NCBI RefSeq assembly: GCF_018403265.1
Contig: NZ_BOSI01000001.1
Coordinates: 1,798,001-1,862,000, forward strand
DNA length: 64,000 bases
Direction: 5' to 3'
Source: Paenibacillus sp. J31TS4
GTDB lineage: Bacteria; Bacillota; Bacilli; Paenibacillales; NBRC-103111
This document shows positions 1 through 7,847 of the stretch, piece by piece. The notes under the pieces were generated by a model. It searched no databases. It saw only the letters and a program-made list of their open reading frames with translations, and was not told the DNA's origin. The position numbers and the translations under genes are program-made. The first letter of the stretch is position 1, and the number at the start of each line of letters is the position of its first letter.

Positions 1-572
1 AAAAATATTTTCTTGCTGCCGTTGTCTTCTTCTAGCTTGTAACTACCTCTTCCTGGGATATACTTCATGATCCTTCTTCGTTTCAAGAACACTGTTTCCG
101 AAATACTTTTAATCAAATAAAAATCTTGATTATCGATTTGAATATGGCAAATGAACACCTTTGGCTTAAAGTCATCCTGGTTTATCGTCTCGTGTGCTGA
201 CTCGCAATCAACTGTGTTGATACAATTTTTCCATTCCGCTAATTCGCTTAATTCTGTTAATTCCAGGTACCTCTTAGTGTCCTCGCTTGATTCATCGATG
301 TCGCCCATATCTAATAATTCAAATTCTTGTAACTTGGTAACGGTACTTTTAGCTTTTGATACTAACCATTCTTGAACTGAATCATCAATTATTATTTCCA
401 AGGGCTCCATTGCATCATATCTCGTTTTCGTTCCTTCTCTTAACTTCGAGCCAACTATGTACAACCGACAGGGGATATTGATTGAGTCTTGTGTTTGATT
501 AATTGATTGGCACAGTTGTTCCAGGAGTCGTCTCGCTGTATTTTGCTCTTCTACAGTTTCCGTATTTGGCAA
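1..572 (-). CDS. KwaB-like (DUF4868-type) protein, 3' part beyond the window
   Basis: An open frame of 190 codons starts with TTG at 572-570, just after the stop of the upstream membrane-protein gene (578), and runs off the left edge. Near the visible end it reads KVFICHIQIDNQDFYLIKS, then a basic stretch and YKLEED, a pattern that reminds me of the DUF4868 fold of KwaB. The partner gene is a small four-helix membrane protein, which matches the KwaA-KwaB order of the Kiwa antiphage system. In Kiwa, KwaA senses at the membrane and KwaB binds DNA. The start is uncertain because no ATG is present; translation is probably coupled to the upstream gene, whose stop lies 5 nt away. The family call rests on pattern and context only. 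Confidence 0.5.
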   Translation of the reverse strand, partial: MPNTETVEEQNTARRLLEQLCQSINQTQDSINIPCRLYIVGSKLREGTKTRYDAMEPLEIIIDDSVQEWLVSKAKSTVTKLQEFELLDMGDIDESSEDTKRYLELTELSELAEWKNCINTVDCESAHETINQDDFKPKVFICHIQIDNQDFYLIKSISETVFLKRRRIMKYIPGRGSYKLEEDNGSKKIF

Positions 573-577
573 TTGAA

Positions 578-1159
578 TTACCCCTTTTCTGAACCGTCTA
601 ATAAAATGCTTTCGCCTTCTAATCGATAACAAATTCTTGAAGGTTGCTTGAAAAGAACTGATCGTTTATTTTTAGAAATATAGAGAACATCTCCTCTTTC
701 AGTCTCAACGGAGTAAATATGATAGCCGAGTGCAAATAACAAAGGATTTATGTATAACATTTCCGAACGGAGGGATAGCCAAAGAATCAAGACCAACAGA
801 AATAAAGTAACCCAAGTATCATTCCAAGTATTAAGGTTTAAAGACACTAGTGGCAAAATATATGTAGCAATATAAGTTAATACATCTTGCTCGCGTGAGA
901 TCACTTTTTTTATCTCTACAGCTTTTGCACCAATTCTTCGTGTCTGAGTTGTTATTATATCGATTGCTACTAAGAGGCAACTGACTACTGAAATAATAAG
1001 CAATATACTAGAAATAGCAAATAAGAATATTTGTGGTGACATCGAGATCGGTATACGATGTATGTTTTCAAGATTGAACAATTTTAATACGAGAACAAAA
1101 AACAAAGGGCAATATGCCGAAAAAACCAATGCAAGCTTATACCAAATTGGACTTTTCAT
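578..1159 (-). CDS. KwaA-like small membrane protein
   Basis: A 193-residue protein with an N-terminal hydrophobic segment (about residues 8-27, containing SAYCPLFF), further membrane segments near 43-68, 93-108 and 116-130, and a short soluble tail with YHIYSVETERGDVLYISK. The length, four helices and soluble tail fit KwaA of the Kiwa antiphage system, and a KwaB-like frame follows directly. The ATG has a good ribosome site, GAGGGAG, 4-8 nt upstream. Base composition is AT-rich like the rest of the left block and unlike the region after 7850. Alternative: an unrelated small membrane protein of a phage-defence cassette. Confidence 0.5.
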   Translation of the reverse strand: MKSPIWYKLALVFSAYCPLFFVLVLKLFNLENIHRIPISMSPQIFLFAISSILLIISVVSCLLVAIDIITTQTRRIGAKAVEIKKVISREQDVLTYIATYILPLVSLNLNTWNDTWVTLFLLVLILWLSLRSEMLYINPLLFALGYHIYSVETERGDVLYISKNKRSVLFKQPSRICYRLEGESILLDGSEKG

Positions 1160-1225
1160 TTGTCTCCCTCACTATGTACGCCGTTCCCCCTAAATACAAA
1201 AATTAGAAATCATCCATTATCACTA

Positions 1226-1254
1226 ATTATAATTCAATATAGCTTTAATTTAAA
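1226..1254 (-). promoter_or_regulatory. possible sigma-A promoter of the Kiwa-like pair
   Basis: On the minus strand TTTAAA (1254-1249) and TATAAT (1231-1226) are 17 nt apart, about 70 nt upstream of the KwaA-like start. The -10 is perfect but the -35 is weak, and the region is AT-rich, so chance is possible. Confidence 0.3.
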
Positions 1255-1329
1255 CCAAGAATTGCCAAAGGAAAAACAAATAATATAATGTCACTAAAGC
1301 CTCAACGGGCCCCACGAAAAAATTTTAAA

Positions 1330-1393
1330 ATAAAAGCAGCAGCCGGAGAGAGAAGGCAAAATTGCACATCTCAGACGACGGCTGCTTTTATAT
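1330..1393. terminator. hairpin, possible bidirectional terminator
   Basis: ATAAAAGCAG (then CAG bulge) CCG at 1330-1345 pairs with CGGCTGCTTTTAT at 1379-1391. The loop is about 33 nt and contains a small GCAAAATTGC dyad. It lies between the 37-residue ORF and the KwaA-like gene and has A/T tracts on both flanks. Confidence 0.5.
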
Positions 1394-1411
1394 AATAATT
1401 GTTTCCAGTAG

Positions 1412-1525
1412 TCATCTTTTACCTTGTCTATAACGGATAAAATCCTCTACTATCAATTTTATCAACTGCTTTTTACTTTTTTCATCTTTATCATTATTAA
1501 TTGGCAATTTAAAATTTATCCGCAT
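1412..1525 (-). CDS. 37-residue basic protein downstream of a serine recombinase
   Basis: The ATG at 1525 has the strong site AGGAGGAGG with 6 nt spacing. The product begins MRINFKLPINNDKDEKSKKQ and ends in a basic helix (IVEDFIRYRQGKR). It lies 47 nt after the stop of the first serine recombinase, on the same strand, so it is probably cotranscribed. The size, charge and position would fit a small partner such as a recombination directionality factor, but there is no sequence evidence for that and I do not recognise the family. Its ribosome site is folded into a 10-bp hairpin (see 1533-1563). Confidence 0.6.
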   Translation of the reverse strand: MRINFKLPINNDKDEKSKKQLIKLIVEDFIRYRQGKR

Positions 1526-1532
1526 AAAAAAC

Positions 1533-1563
1533 CTCCTCCTATATCATATTAAAATAGGAGGAG
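1533..1563 (-). promoter_or_regulatory. hairpin sequestering the ribosome site of the 37-residue ORF
   Basis: On the minus strand CTCCTCCTAT (1563-1554) is a perfect 10-bp complement of ATAGGAGGAG (1542-1533), the latter being the ribosome site of the next ORF; the loop is 11 nt. The recombinase stop codon (1575-1573) is 9 nt upstream, so a ribosome finishing the recombinase could open the hairpin. This geometry predicts translational coupling. Confidence 0.6.
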
Positions 1564-1572
1564 ATTTATGAT

Positions 1573-3174
1573 TTAAGCGGAACTTAATTGTTTAAAAACC
1601 AGTTTGCAACCTTTCAAGCTGCCTCGAATATCCCATTTCAAGAAAATATCCAGCTGGTCATTTGTAATGATGACCTTTTCAATCAAATTGTCAACAAACA
1701 GTTTTTTCTTGGCCGGTGAAAATTGTTCATAGAACGCGAACTGCTTTATCATTTCCAAATAGGCCTCCACATCTTCCAAACGCAGCTGACTTTGCTCCAA
1801 AGACCGCTTAAGTTCGGCAATTCGAACCTCATTTTGTTTCTGTTTTGAACCCAAGTCCAGCATACGTTGGTTATACATGTCGACCAAATCTGGATTAGTT
1901 GTGCTGCCGACATTCAAGAAAAGAGTTTGAATCTCCTTTTCCAAGCGAGCCTTATATCTCGTCAACTCATTTAACTCGGTGTTCAAACTTCCTTTCTTGG
2001 TTTCTGTCTCTTTCTTTGCCGCGTTGAATACGACTTCGCTGTCCAATGCACTGGCCAACTCCATTGTTTTCTGCAAAACCTTATGGTCGATCAGATGTGC
2101 GTTATAGTAAGGCTTAAAGCCGTGTTTCTCCGTACCGTTACAGACATAGCGAAAATGGGGATGTTTAACTTTTTCTCCGTTCTTCCTTACATATTGCGTT
2201 GTGCCATTACGGGCCCCGAGCTTTTTACCGCAACATCCGCAATACAAAATACCGGATAGCAGGAAAGGGGAGGTAGTAGCTATATTGTTTTTTTGCCCCC
2301 TTTTTTTGCCGGCACGGGAGATCATTCGGTCTTGCACCCGCTCCCAGTCCTCCAAGGTAATAATCGGATCAATCCAATCAGCTTTGGTTTCATAGCCTTC
2401 AGCTTTTTCAGGAGTATTTCGACGCCGAGAAGTGGTAAAACCCCAGCGATAGTAGCCACAATAGAGCTTATTCCTTAAGATAGAACCAACAGTAGCAGGG
2501 TAAAAGAGTTTCCCATACTTTGTTTTCTTCCCCTGCATATTAAGTGCCTTTGCTATAGCGATGGTGGAGTACCCTTCATGTAGATACATGTGGTAGATGG
2601 ACTCCACGATTTCGATTTCATTTGGCACTTTTTCCATTCGCTTCGTGTGCTTGTTCCATTCGTAACCTGTTAATGAACCACCGACGTAAAGACCTCGATC
2701 AGCATATTGCCGCATATGCTGCTTCACTCGGCGACGAAGCTCAGTAACTTCGTTTTCATTTCTCCAGCCATGCAGCATGCTCACCAAAACATCGTACTCA
2801 TCTACTGACCATGCTCGGTCGCTAGCGTCTGCAAAAATGACTTTTATGCCCGCATCTTGTAGCAGTATCTTTTGCAGAATGACTTGGTCGTAAAGACTCC
2901 GGACCAGACGACCTGATTGCCAGCTCATCAAGACCTCTATTCCACCATTTAAGGCTAATTGAATGACTTCCTGTAACACCGGCCTGTCTTCGATCGGCGT
3001 GTTGTACGCAGATTCTTCTTCCCGAAAGATGGCTACGACTTCGAAGCCTTCTGCCTCACACTTCGCTTTGCAGATTTCAATTTGGTTCTCCAAGCTTACC
3101 TTCTCGAATTTCTCTTCCACCGATCGACGGACCCATATACCGGTACGCGGTTTCTTATTAGTTCGTGTATCCAC
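1573..3174 (-). CDS. large serine recombinase (first)
   Basis: A site-specific recombinase of the large serine family, which integrates or excises mobile DNA. The resolvase domain starts at GIWVRRSVEE, where the Ser is the catalytic nucleophile (residue 18 from the chosen start); the conserved Arg motif is seen as GRLVRSLYDQ. A recombinase domain (SLTGYEWN, then AIAKALNMQGKK), a zinc ribbon (CGCCGKKL) and a coiled coil of about 90 residues follow. I chose GTG at 3174, which has AGAGGAA 5 nt upstream, giving 533 residues; a longer reading from ATG 3225 (550 residues) lacks a ribosome site. The usual 'D-G-x-S' segment is changed to EEESAYN. It is probably the integrase of one of the elements at the left end. 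Confidence 0.9.
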   Translation of the reverse strand: MDTRTNKKPRTGIWVRRSVEEKFEKVSLENQIEICKAKCEAEGFEVVAIFREEESAYNTPIEDRPVLQEVIQLALNGGIEVLMSWQSGRLVRSLYDQVILQKILLQDAGIKVIFADASDRAWSVDEYDVLVSMLHGWRNENEVTELRRRVKQHMRQYADRGLYVGGSLTGYEWNKHTKRMEKVPNEIEIVESIYHMYLHEGYSTIAIAKALNMQGKKTKYGKLFYPATVGSILRNKLYCGYYRWGFTTSRRRNTPEKAEGYETKADWIDPIITLEDWERVQDRMISRAGKKRGQKNNIATTSPFLLSGILYCGCCGKKLGARNGTTQYVRKNGEKVKHPHFRYVCNGTEKHGFKPYYNAHLIDHKVLQKTMELASALDSEVVFNAAKKETETKKGSLNTELNELTRYKARLEKEIQTLFLNVGSTTNPDLVDMYNQRMLDLGSKQKQNEVRIAELKRSLEQSQLRLEDVEAYLEMIKQFAFYEQFSPAKKKLFVDNLIEKVIITNDQLDIFLKWDIRGSLKGCKLVFKQLSSA

Positions 3175-3322
3175 TTTAGGTTCCTCTCTAGTTGAAATTG
3201 AATCGGCCGAAACTACTAATAGCATAATTCGTATTGTGGACTTGAACTAGACGCAAATATTTCTGAATGATGCAATTTAAATATATATATCTCTTCATGA
3301 AACATTAAAAAACTATTGTCTG

Positions 3323-3340
3323 ACATATATTAGTATATGT
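3323..3340. repeat. perfect 7-bp dyad upstream of the first recombinase
   Basis: ACATATA-TTAG-TATATGT lies about 150 bp upstream of the GTG of the first serine recombinase. It could be an operator or part of an attachment site, since both are dyads that often lie beside such genes. No partner copy was found in this window. Confidence 0.35.
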
Positions 3341-3405
3341 TTTGAACTTACACCTTATGCTATATCTTTTTTATTTCGCTATACATTATTACAAAAACAA
3401 AATAT

Positions 3406-3455
3406 AAATAAGATCCTCATTTATGGATTTATCCCCCAAAAATAAGGATCTTATT
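3406..3455. terminator. hairpin terminator after the 164-residue gene
   Basis: AATAAGATCCT (3407-3417) pairs with AGGATCTTATT (3445-3455). On the minus strand this lies just after the stop of the 164-residue gene (3481). The rest of 3175-3405 is AT-rich and holds only the dyad at 3323 and presumably the recombinase promoter. Confidence 0.6.
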
Positions 3456-3480
3456 AAGCTAGGTATATTATGGATTCCTT

Positions 3481-3975
3481 TTATTTTCTGTACCCGGAAA
3501 TCATTTCAAAAAATTTCTCCATATGAAGTAAGTTACTATAATATTGGTCTAGTTTCCTTTCGTCACAATCACATATCATTAAGATGCTCACAAAAATATT
3601 GAATAACTTTTCGTATATGGCAGCATCAAAATTTTTAGGGTTAAACTTCAATGGAGGAAGATCTCTGGTCAGCGTCATATTTGCAAAGACTTGTTTTAAG
3701 GAAGTCTCATCATAAGGAAATAAGATCTGCTTCATCTCTTTGGATATTTTTTGATCAAGAATCGAATCTACAGTTTCTAAATAACACAATAAATCGACTC
3801 CGGAACGAGGTATTTTCCTATTAATAAAGTTTTTTAGATTATCTTTAACCTGTTGTGTATCTCTTCTTTGACTCGTGTATGTTTCGTAAATCTGAATATA
3901 TTTATCTATATATTTATTTTTATCAATGGATTTATCAACTTCATTGTAGTATTGTACTAAAAGTTCAAAAATCAT
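3481..3975 (-). CDS. hypothetical 164-residue protein of the mobile block
   Basis: I do not recognise this protein. It is charged, probably all-helical and soluble, with no signal peptide or membrane segment; it starts MIFELLVQYYNEVDKSI and has one Cys pair (ICDCDERK) near the end. The ATG has a weak GGTGG site. It is flanked by recombinase and nuclease genes, has AT-rich codon use, and ends in its own hairpin terminator, so it is likely cargo of the mobile element. A role in defence would be a guess from context only. Confidence 0.6.
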   Translation of the reverse strand: MIFELLVQYYNEVDKSIDKNKYIDKYIQIYETYTSQRRDTQQVKDNLKNFINRKIPRSGVDLLCYLETVDSILDQKISKEMKQILFPYDETSLKQVFANMTLTRDLPPLKFNPKNFDAAIYEKLFNIFVSILMICDCDERKLDQYYSNLLHMEKFFEMISGYRK

Positions 3976-4147
3976 CGATTGCCACCAAACCTTTTTATTA
4001 CTCTATATTGACTGTTTCACGTTGTCTTATACTTTTCGGTATTACAAATATAACGGTTCAGGGGGATTTCACTAATACCGAAAATTTTTATTGTTTGTCG
4101 GTGATACTTTTAGGTTGCCATAGCACGCAACTCAGCATGATGAATAA

Positions 4148-4432
4148 TCCGGCGTACTTGTCGAAAAGCTCAGTAAGAGCGTGTCACCAGTCTTTATCGA
4201 TCAGTGGGGTCGGCAAAGCTGGATGAATCATATTTCCGAAGAAGCGGCCAACTATAGAAGAGACGTGGGAGTCGATGGCCTCCTCCCATGGGAAACGGAA
4301 TTATTATCAAAAGATGTAAATGTACCAATCAAAATACAAGACGAAACAACCCTTATTCAGGTTTGTTTCGTCTTGTTTCTCCATTGCATTACGGCATGGG
4401 ATTTTTATGTTAGAGATCATTTTATTAAATAG
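4148..4432 (+). pseudogene. possible gene remnant
   Basis: After a stop at 4145 the plus frame is open and reads like protein (EKLSKSVSPVFIDQWGRQSW, then MNHISEEAANYRRDVGVDGL), before running into the hairpin at 4338 and losing protein-like character. A GTG at 4181 is the only possible start and has no ribosome site. The piece looks like an internal or C-terminal fragment of a conserved protein that I cannot name, left over in the mobile block. The rest of the 505-bp gap (3976-4480) shows no gene. Confidence 0.25.
4338..4374. terminator. strong hairpin terminator
   Basis: CAAGACGAAAC (4338-4348) is a perfect 11-bp complement of GTTTCGTCTTG (4364-4374), extended by AACC/GGTT inside, and followed by TTTCTCC on the plus strand. 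It lies about 105 bp downstream of the nuclease stop, on the side where transcription from either direction would arrive. Confidence 0.65.
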
Positions 4433-4480
4433 AGGAGAAATATTATGTTGGAAAGTTAATGGAATGCAGCCAAATTAGAA

Positions 4481-5713
4481 TTATTTTTGGTTTATTTCTT
4501 CAACACCATATCGTTGAAATAACTTTTCAAGATTAAGTATCAGATATTGTTTTGCCTTCTCCGTAATTTGAATATGCGATTTTTGGTGATGTGTCATGAA
4601 AATTTGACTTTCAGTTTTTTTATTATTTGGGTATAAATCCTGTTTTAAATCTCTTACTAAATCGATCAGGGAGATCCCATGTTTTATGGCACCCTTCAGA
4701 TAACGTCCTTTGGTTATTTCAACATAATAAGGGTACCGTCCATGGGTCCGTTTGTAAAAATAGTCTGTTGAGCCTATCTCTTTACTGTCGTCGAAACCAG
4801 ATGTTATGGCGTATCCAACAATAATAGGCGTCATATTACCATTATGGTCTTGGCTAATCACAGCCATAAATAAAGTTTGGCCATCTTTAATTCCTCGGGG
4901 ACGTCTTCTAAAGAATGTACGGTATGGATCGTCGTAATGCTTTCTTTTGCGGTCTAAATAAATGTCTTCGTTAGGCACACGATCGCCACTATTGCCTTCA
5001 AATTTTATCCATATACCTGTATTCGAATTACTAGAAACAATATTGGTTTCTTGCCGGAGCACATCTTCAAGAAAATCATTGTTCTTCTCAGTTGTGCTGG
5101 AATCTAAATTGTTATTTTCCTTCTCATTTTCTATTTTAGCTCCCCATTTTATTTCGTTTATAAAGGTTATAGGATTTTCATTTTTCTTCTGCTTAAGGTT
5201 GGGAAGTATCTTGTTAATAATTCTCTTCTCTTCATCAATTCTTGCTTGGTCAAGCTCCCAACTTCCATCTCCAGTATTTTTCATTTGTATCAATAGACCC
5301 GTAAAATAATCGTTACATTCCTTTGCGAAAATCGGTTCGTCTTCCATAAACATTCCAAATTCAAAATTTTTATAGAATCCCTTGAATGTAAAATTCGCAG
5401 ATCCTAGAATTACTGACTTATTATCAAATATGTATAGTTTTGTATGAAGATCCTGCAGAGCGTAGATATTGGTGCCAGCTTGAAACAAACGATCTAGACC
5501 TTCAATATTACTGGCCCCGTTAAGAAAATCAGCACGATAAAAACGTGTTATAATATTACAGCGAATATCTTCTGTACTTTCTAACACTTCAGCTAATGCA
5601 TTCGCAGTGGTATAACCTATATAAGGAGAAATAATATTAATCTCATTTTTTGTTTTTGATAACAAGTTAAAAAAGGTGCTACCAAACTTAGCATCAATCA
5701 GATGAATCGACAC
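4481..5713 (-). CDS. phospholipase D-family nuclease, probable defence effector
   Basis: A 410-residue soluble protein. The first 150 residues are a single PLD half: LHTKLYIFDNKSVILGSANF carries the HxK...GSxN catalytic motif around residues 88-107, and NEINIISPYIG near residue 22 is the usual preceding strand. Single-motif PLD proteins of this kind act as dimers and many are nucleases of restriction or phage-defence systems. After a charged linker (about 185-230) a second domain with VGYAITSGFDD resembles a small beta-barrel of unknown role. The start is GTG at 5713 with a strong AGGAGGAG site 7 nt upstream. It lies between two serine recombinases in AT-rich DNA, so it is likely cargo. The nuclease call is from the family; the substrate is unknown. 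Confidence 0.75.
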   Translation of the reverse strand: MSIHLIDAKFGSTFFNLLSKTKNEINIISPYIGYTTANALAEVLESTEDIRCNIITRFYRADFLNGASNIEGLDRLFQAGTNIYALQDLHTKLYIFDNKSVILGSANFTFKGFYKNFEFGMFMEDEPIFAKECNDYFTGLLIQMKNTGDGSWELDQARIDEEKRIINKILPNLKQKKNENPITFINEIKWGAKIENEKENNNLDSSTTEKNNDFLEDVLRQETNIVSSNSNTGIWIKFEGNSGDRVPNEDIYLDRKRKHYDDPYRTFFRRRPRGIKDGQTLFMAVISQDHNGNMTPIIVGYAITSGFDDSKEIGSTDYFYKRTHGRYPYYVEITKGRYLKGAIKHGISLIDLVRDLKQDLYPNNKKTESQIFMTHHQKSHIQITEKAKQYLILNLEKLFQRYGVEEINQK

Positions 5714-5845
5714 TAATCATCTCCTCCTAATTGGTCCCATGGTTAAAATAACCATATTATAGTATTCATTCCGTGTAAACCCATAATAACTTAGATTCAA
5801 ATATCACAACTCATGTGAAAAAAAACTGTTGTCAATTTTAATTAA

Positions 5846-5891
5846 AAAAACAAAAGCATCCTCTCCTTGAACAAGAGTTGCTTTTGTTTTT
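5846..5891. terminator. bidirectional terminator
   Basis: AAAAACAAAAGCA (5846-5858) pairs with TGCTTTTGTTTTT (5879-5891), with T tracts on both strands. It serves the second recombinase (stop at 5975) on the minus strand. It also separates that gene from the PLD nuclease. Confidence 0.75.
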
Positions 5892-5974
5892 CGTTCGTGT
5901 CACGGTTTTCGCTTCAAGGTGGATATCCGATCACTCTAGAGTTCAATCTTTCAATAAAAGTAGGTTCATAAGGG

Positions 5975-7435
5975 TTATAGAGCTAATAACCCTATTTCAA
6001 TATTTTTCTCTCCTTTAACAACCACTTTCTCAATTAAGGTATGTAACAGTGGTTTAGCTTCTTCTACAGGCAATACGTCTATTGCATGCTCTACATTTTT
6101 AATTCGATCTTGAATAATTTTTTCCAGGTCCCCCAAATTATATGCATGGACGGGTTCGTTTACCTGGTTTAGCAAGCCGACCGCTTCGTCGTATCTTGCT
6201 TTTTCTTGTTTCAAATCATCAAGCTCTATTAACCCATTAGAATAAGCTTCGACTTTACGGGTATATCTTCCTCTTGCAGTCTGTACTTTTTTCTCAAATT
6301 CACTTCGTTTACTCTCCATAAATTTCTGCTTCATGGCAAGTGAAATATCTGAAATGGTATTTTCGAAAAGTCGCTTTAACCCGGCTTTAAACCACGCCTC
6401 AATCTCATCCGCTCGATACTGCTTGCTTATGCATGTGCCTTTGTTTTTATTTGCGGAGCAACGATACACTCGGTATCGGTTATTTTTTGAACCTGAGTAT
6501 GCAACACTCATCCCATATCCGCAATTTCCACATTTTAATAAACCTCCTAGTAGATGCGGACTAACTGTCCCCCTCGGCGGCATTTTGGGATTCAACTCTA
6601 TCTTTTTCCGCACCCGTTCCCAAATTTCTTTTTCGATGATTACCGGTAAGCAGTCATCCACAATAACCCATTCTTGTTGATCTTTCAGCTCCCTGGTTTT
6701 CTTTTTAGCATCAATTTTATTCCATGCGAGCGTTCCTTTGTAAGCTTCATTGGTCAGCATCAGCTTCACTGTCCGATGCGACCAACCACGTTTGAATTTC
6801 GCCGGTATTCCATCTTGATTAAGCCCCGTCGCGATTCGTAAATAGCTGTAGCCCTTAATCAAGTATTCGTTGAATACACGAATTACGATTTTTGCTTCTT
6901 CTTCGTTGATCACAAGCTCCTTATCTTCATTTAGATCATATCCATAGGGAGGCTGGGTGAGCCACTTCCCGCCCTTAGCTGCATGTAACATATTTTCAAA
7001 AACACGCTCACTGTTACGTTCACGCTCAAATTCAGCAACTGCTCCCAGCACTTGAAGCGTGAGTCTGCCTGCAGGAGTATTTGTATCAAACGCCTCACTA
7101 ATAGAAACAAACGAGACGTTATGGTCTTGAAAAAGTTCGATCAGTGTAAGCAGATCAAGTAGTTTACGACTCATACGGTCCAGTTTTGTTACAATGACCT
7201 TTGAGATTCTACCTTCCCGTACGTGCTTTAACAATTCCTTTAGCTTCGGACGATCCACACTTTTTGCCGAATAACCATCTTCGATATAGAGCGATATTTC
7301 CGAGGTCCATCCTAAGGCTTTACAATAGGCTTTTAAACGCTCTTCCTGCTCTCCAAGTGACAGACCTTCCCTCGCCTGTTCGTCCGTTGATACGCGAATG
7401 TAGAGGGCCAGAAAGGGTACGTGCCCAACACTCAT
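5975..7435 (-). CDS. large serine recombinase (second), next to the spoVR junction
   Basis: A member of the large serine recombinase family. The catalytic Ser lies in ALYIRVSTDEQ (residue 16 from the chosen start); VTKLDRMSRKLLDLL holds the conserved Arg residues and EFERERNSER the E-helix. The recombinase domain (PPYGYDLN, then RIATGLNQDGIP), the zinc ribbon (CGNCGYGM) and a coiled coil (about 365-440) follow in the usual order. I chose ATG 7435, preceded by AAGGGAG; ATG 7483 would add 16 residues. This family includes SpoIVCA and SprA, which excise elements from sporulation genes in the mother cell. The gene ends only about 410 bp from the broken spoVR frame and is the best candidate for the enzyme that made that junction. 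Confidence 0.9.
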   Translation of the reverse strand: MSVGHVPFLALYIRVSTDEQAREGLSLGEQEERLKAYCKALGWTSEISLYIEDGYSAKSVDRPKLKELLKHVREGRISKVIVTKLDRMSRKLLDLLTLIELFQDHNVSFVSISEAFDTNTPAGRLTLQVLGAVAEFERERNSERVFENMLHAAKGGKWLTQPPYGYDLNEDKELVINEEEAKIVIRVFNEYLIKGYSYLRIATGLNQDGIPAKFKRGWSHRTVKLMLTNEAYKGTLAWNKIDAKKKTRELKDQQEWVIVDDCLPVIIEKEIWERVRKKIELNPKMPPRGTVSPHLLGGLLKCGNCGYGMSVAYSGSKNNRYRVYRCSANKNKGTCISKQYRADEIEAWFKAGLKRLFENTISDISLAMKQKFMESKRSEFEKKVQTARGRYTRKVEAYSNGLIELDDLKQEKARYDEAVGLLNQVNEPVHAYNLGDLEKIIQDRIKNVEHAIDVLPVEEAKPLLHTLIEKVVVKGEKNIEIGLLAL

Positions 7436-7484
7436 TTTTCCCAACTCCCTTATTGCCATTGTATAGCTCAATCCCATTTTCATT

Positions 7485-7505
7485 ACAACCCTAAAAAAGG
7501 GTTGT
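7485..7505. repeat. 8-bp dyad in the leader of the second recombinase
   Basis: ACAACCCT-AAAAA-AGGGTTGT is a perfect inverted repeat 50 nt upstream of the chosen start and immediately upstream of the alternative ATG 7483. It could be an operator or a translational hairpin, because its inner arm covers the only ribosome-site-like sequence (AGGG) for ATG 7483. Confidence 0.4.
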
Positions 7506-7549
7506 CCTTTCCACCACGCTGCATAGACATGTAGCGAGGTGATGCTTAA

Positions 7550-7777
7550 ATAAATAATCTACAAGTTACTTTTACTGTTACTACAGACGTCGGCAAAACT
7601 GCTTTTAACGAGTTGGAAGAACTGGAAAGACCGGCACAGCAAGAGTTAATTGACTGGTTGGATATACTCATGAACACCGCAGTACAATCCCTCTTATCGC
7701 AACAAATAGGCCCTGACGAAGCAGCAAAAGTGACTGCATCCATTTCCACCAATTTTGACAGACAGTACGAGCCTTAA
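7550..7777 (+). pseudogene. 5'-truncated ORF between recombinase and spoVR
   Basis: From a stop at 7547 the plus frame is open for 75 codons without ATG, GTG or TTG near its beginning. It reads as clear protein: VTFTVTTDVGKTAFNELEEL and onward to NFDRQYEP, then TAA inside a terminator hairpin. A ribosome site and ATG do exist just upstream (GCGAGGTGATGCTTAAATAA), but that frame stops after three codons. The simplest reading is a gene that lost its 5' end when the element was joined here, making 7500-7550 a candidate recombination junction. I do not recognise the family. Confidence 0.5.
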
Positions 7778-7789
7778 CCGGCTCGTACT
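7764..7789 (+). terminator. intrinsic terminator overlapping the stop codon
   Basis: AGTACGAGCC (7764-7773) and GGCTCGTACT (7780-7789) form a perfect 10-bp stem with a 6-nt loop holding the TAA stop of the truncated ORF. TTCATTTTT follows. Confidence 0.85.
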
Positions 7790-7847
7790 TTCATTTTTAC
7801 CTGAGATAACGCCGCATAGACTGAATTAGAACTAAGCTCCTTTATGA

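Noticed and set aside
4433-4480. AGGAG plus ATG as the start of a gene
   Set aside because: The frame stops after four codons (ATG TTG GAA AGT TAA), so it is at most a relic.
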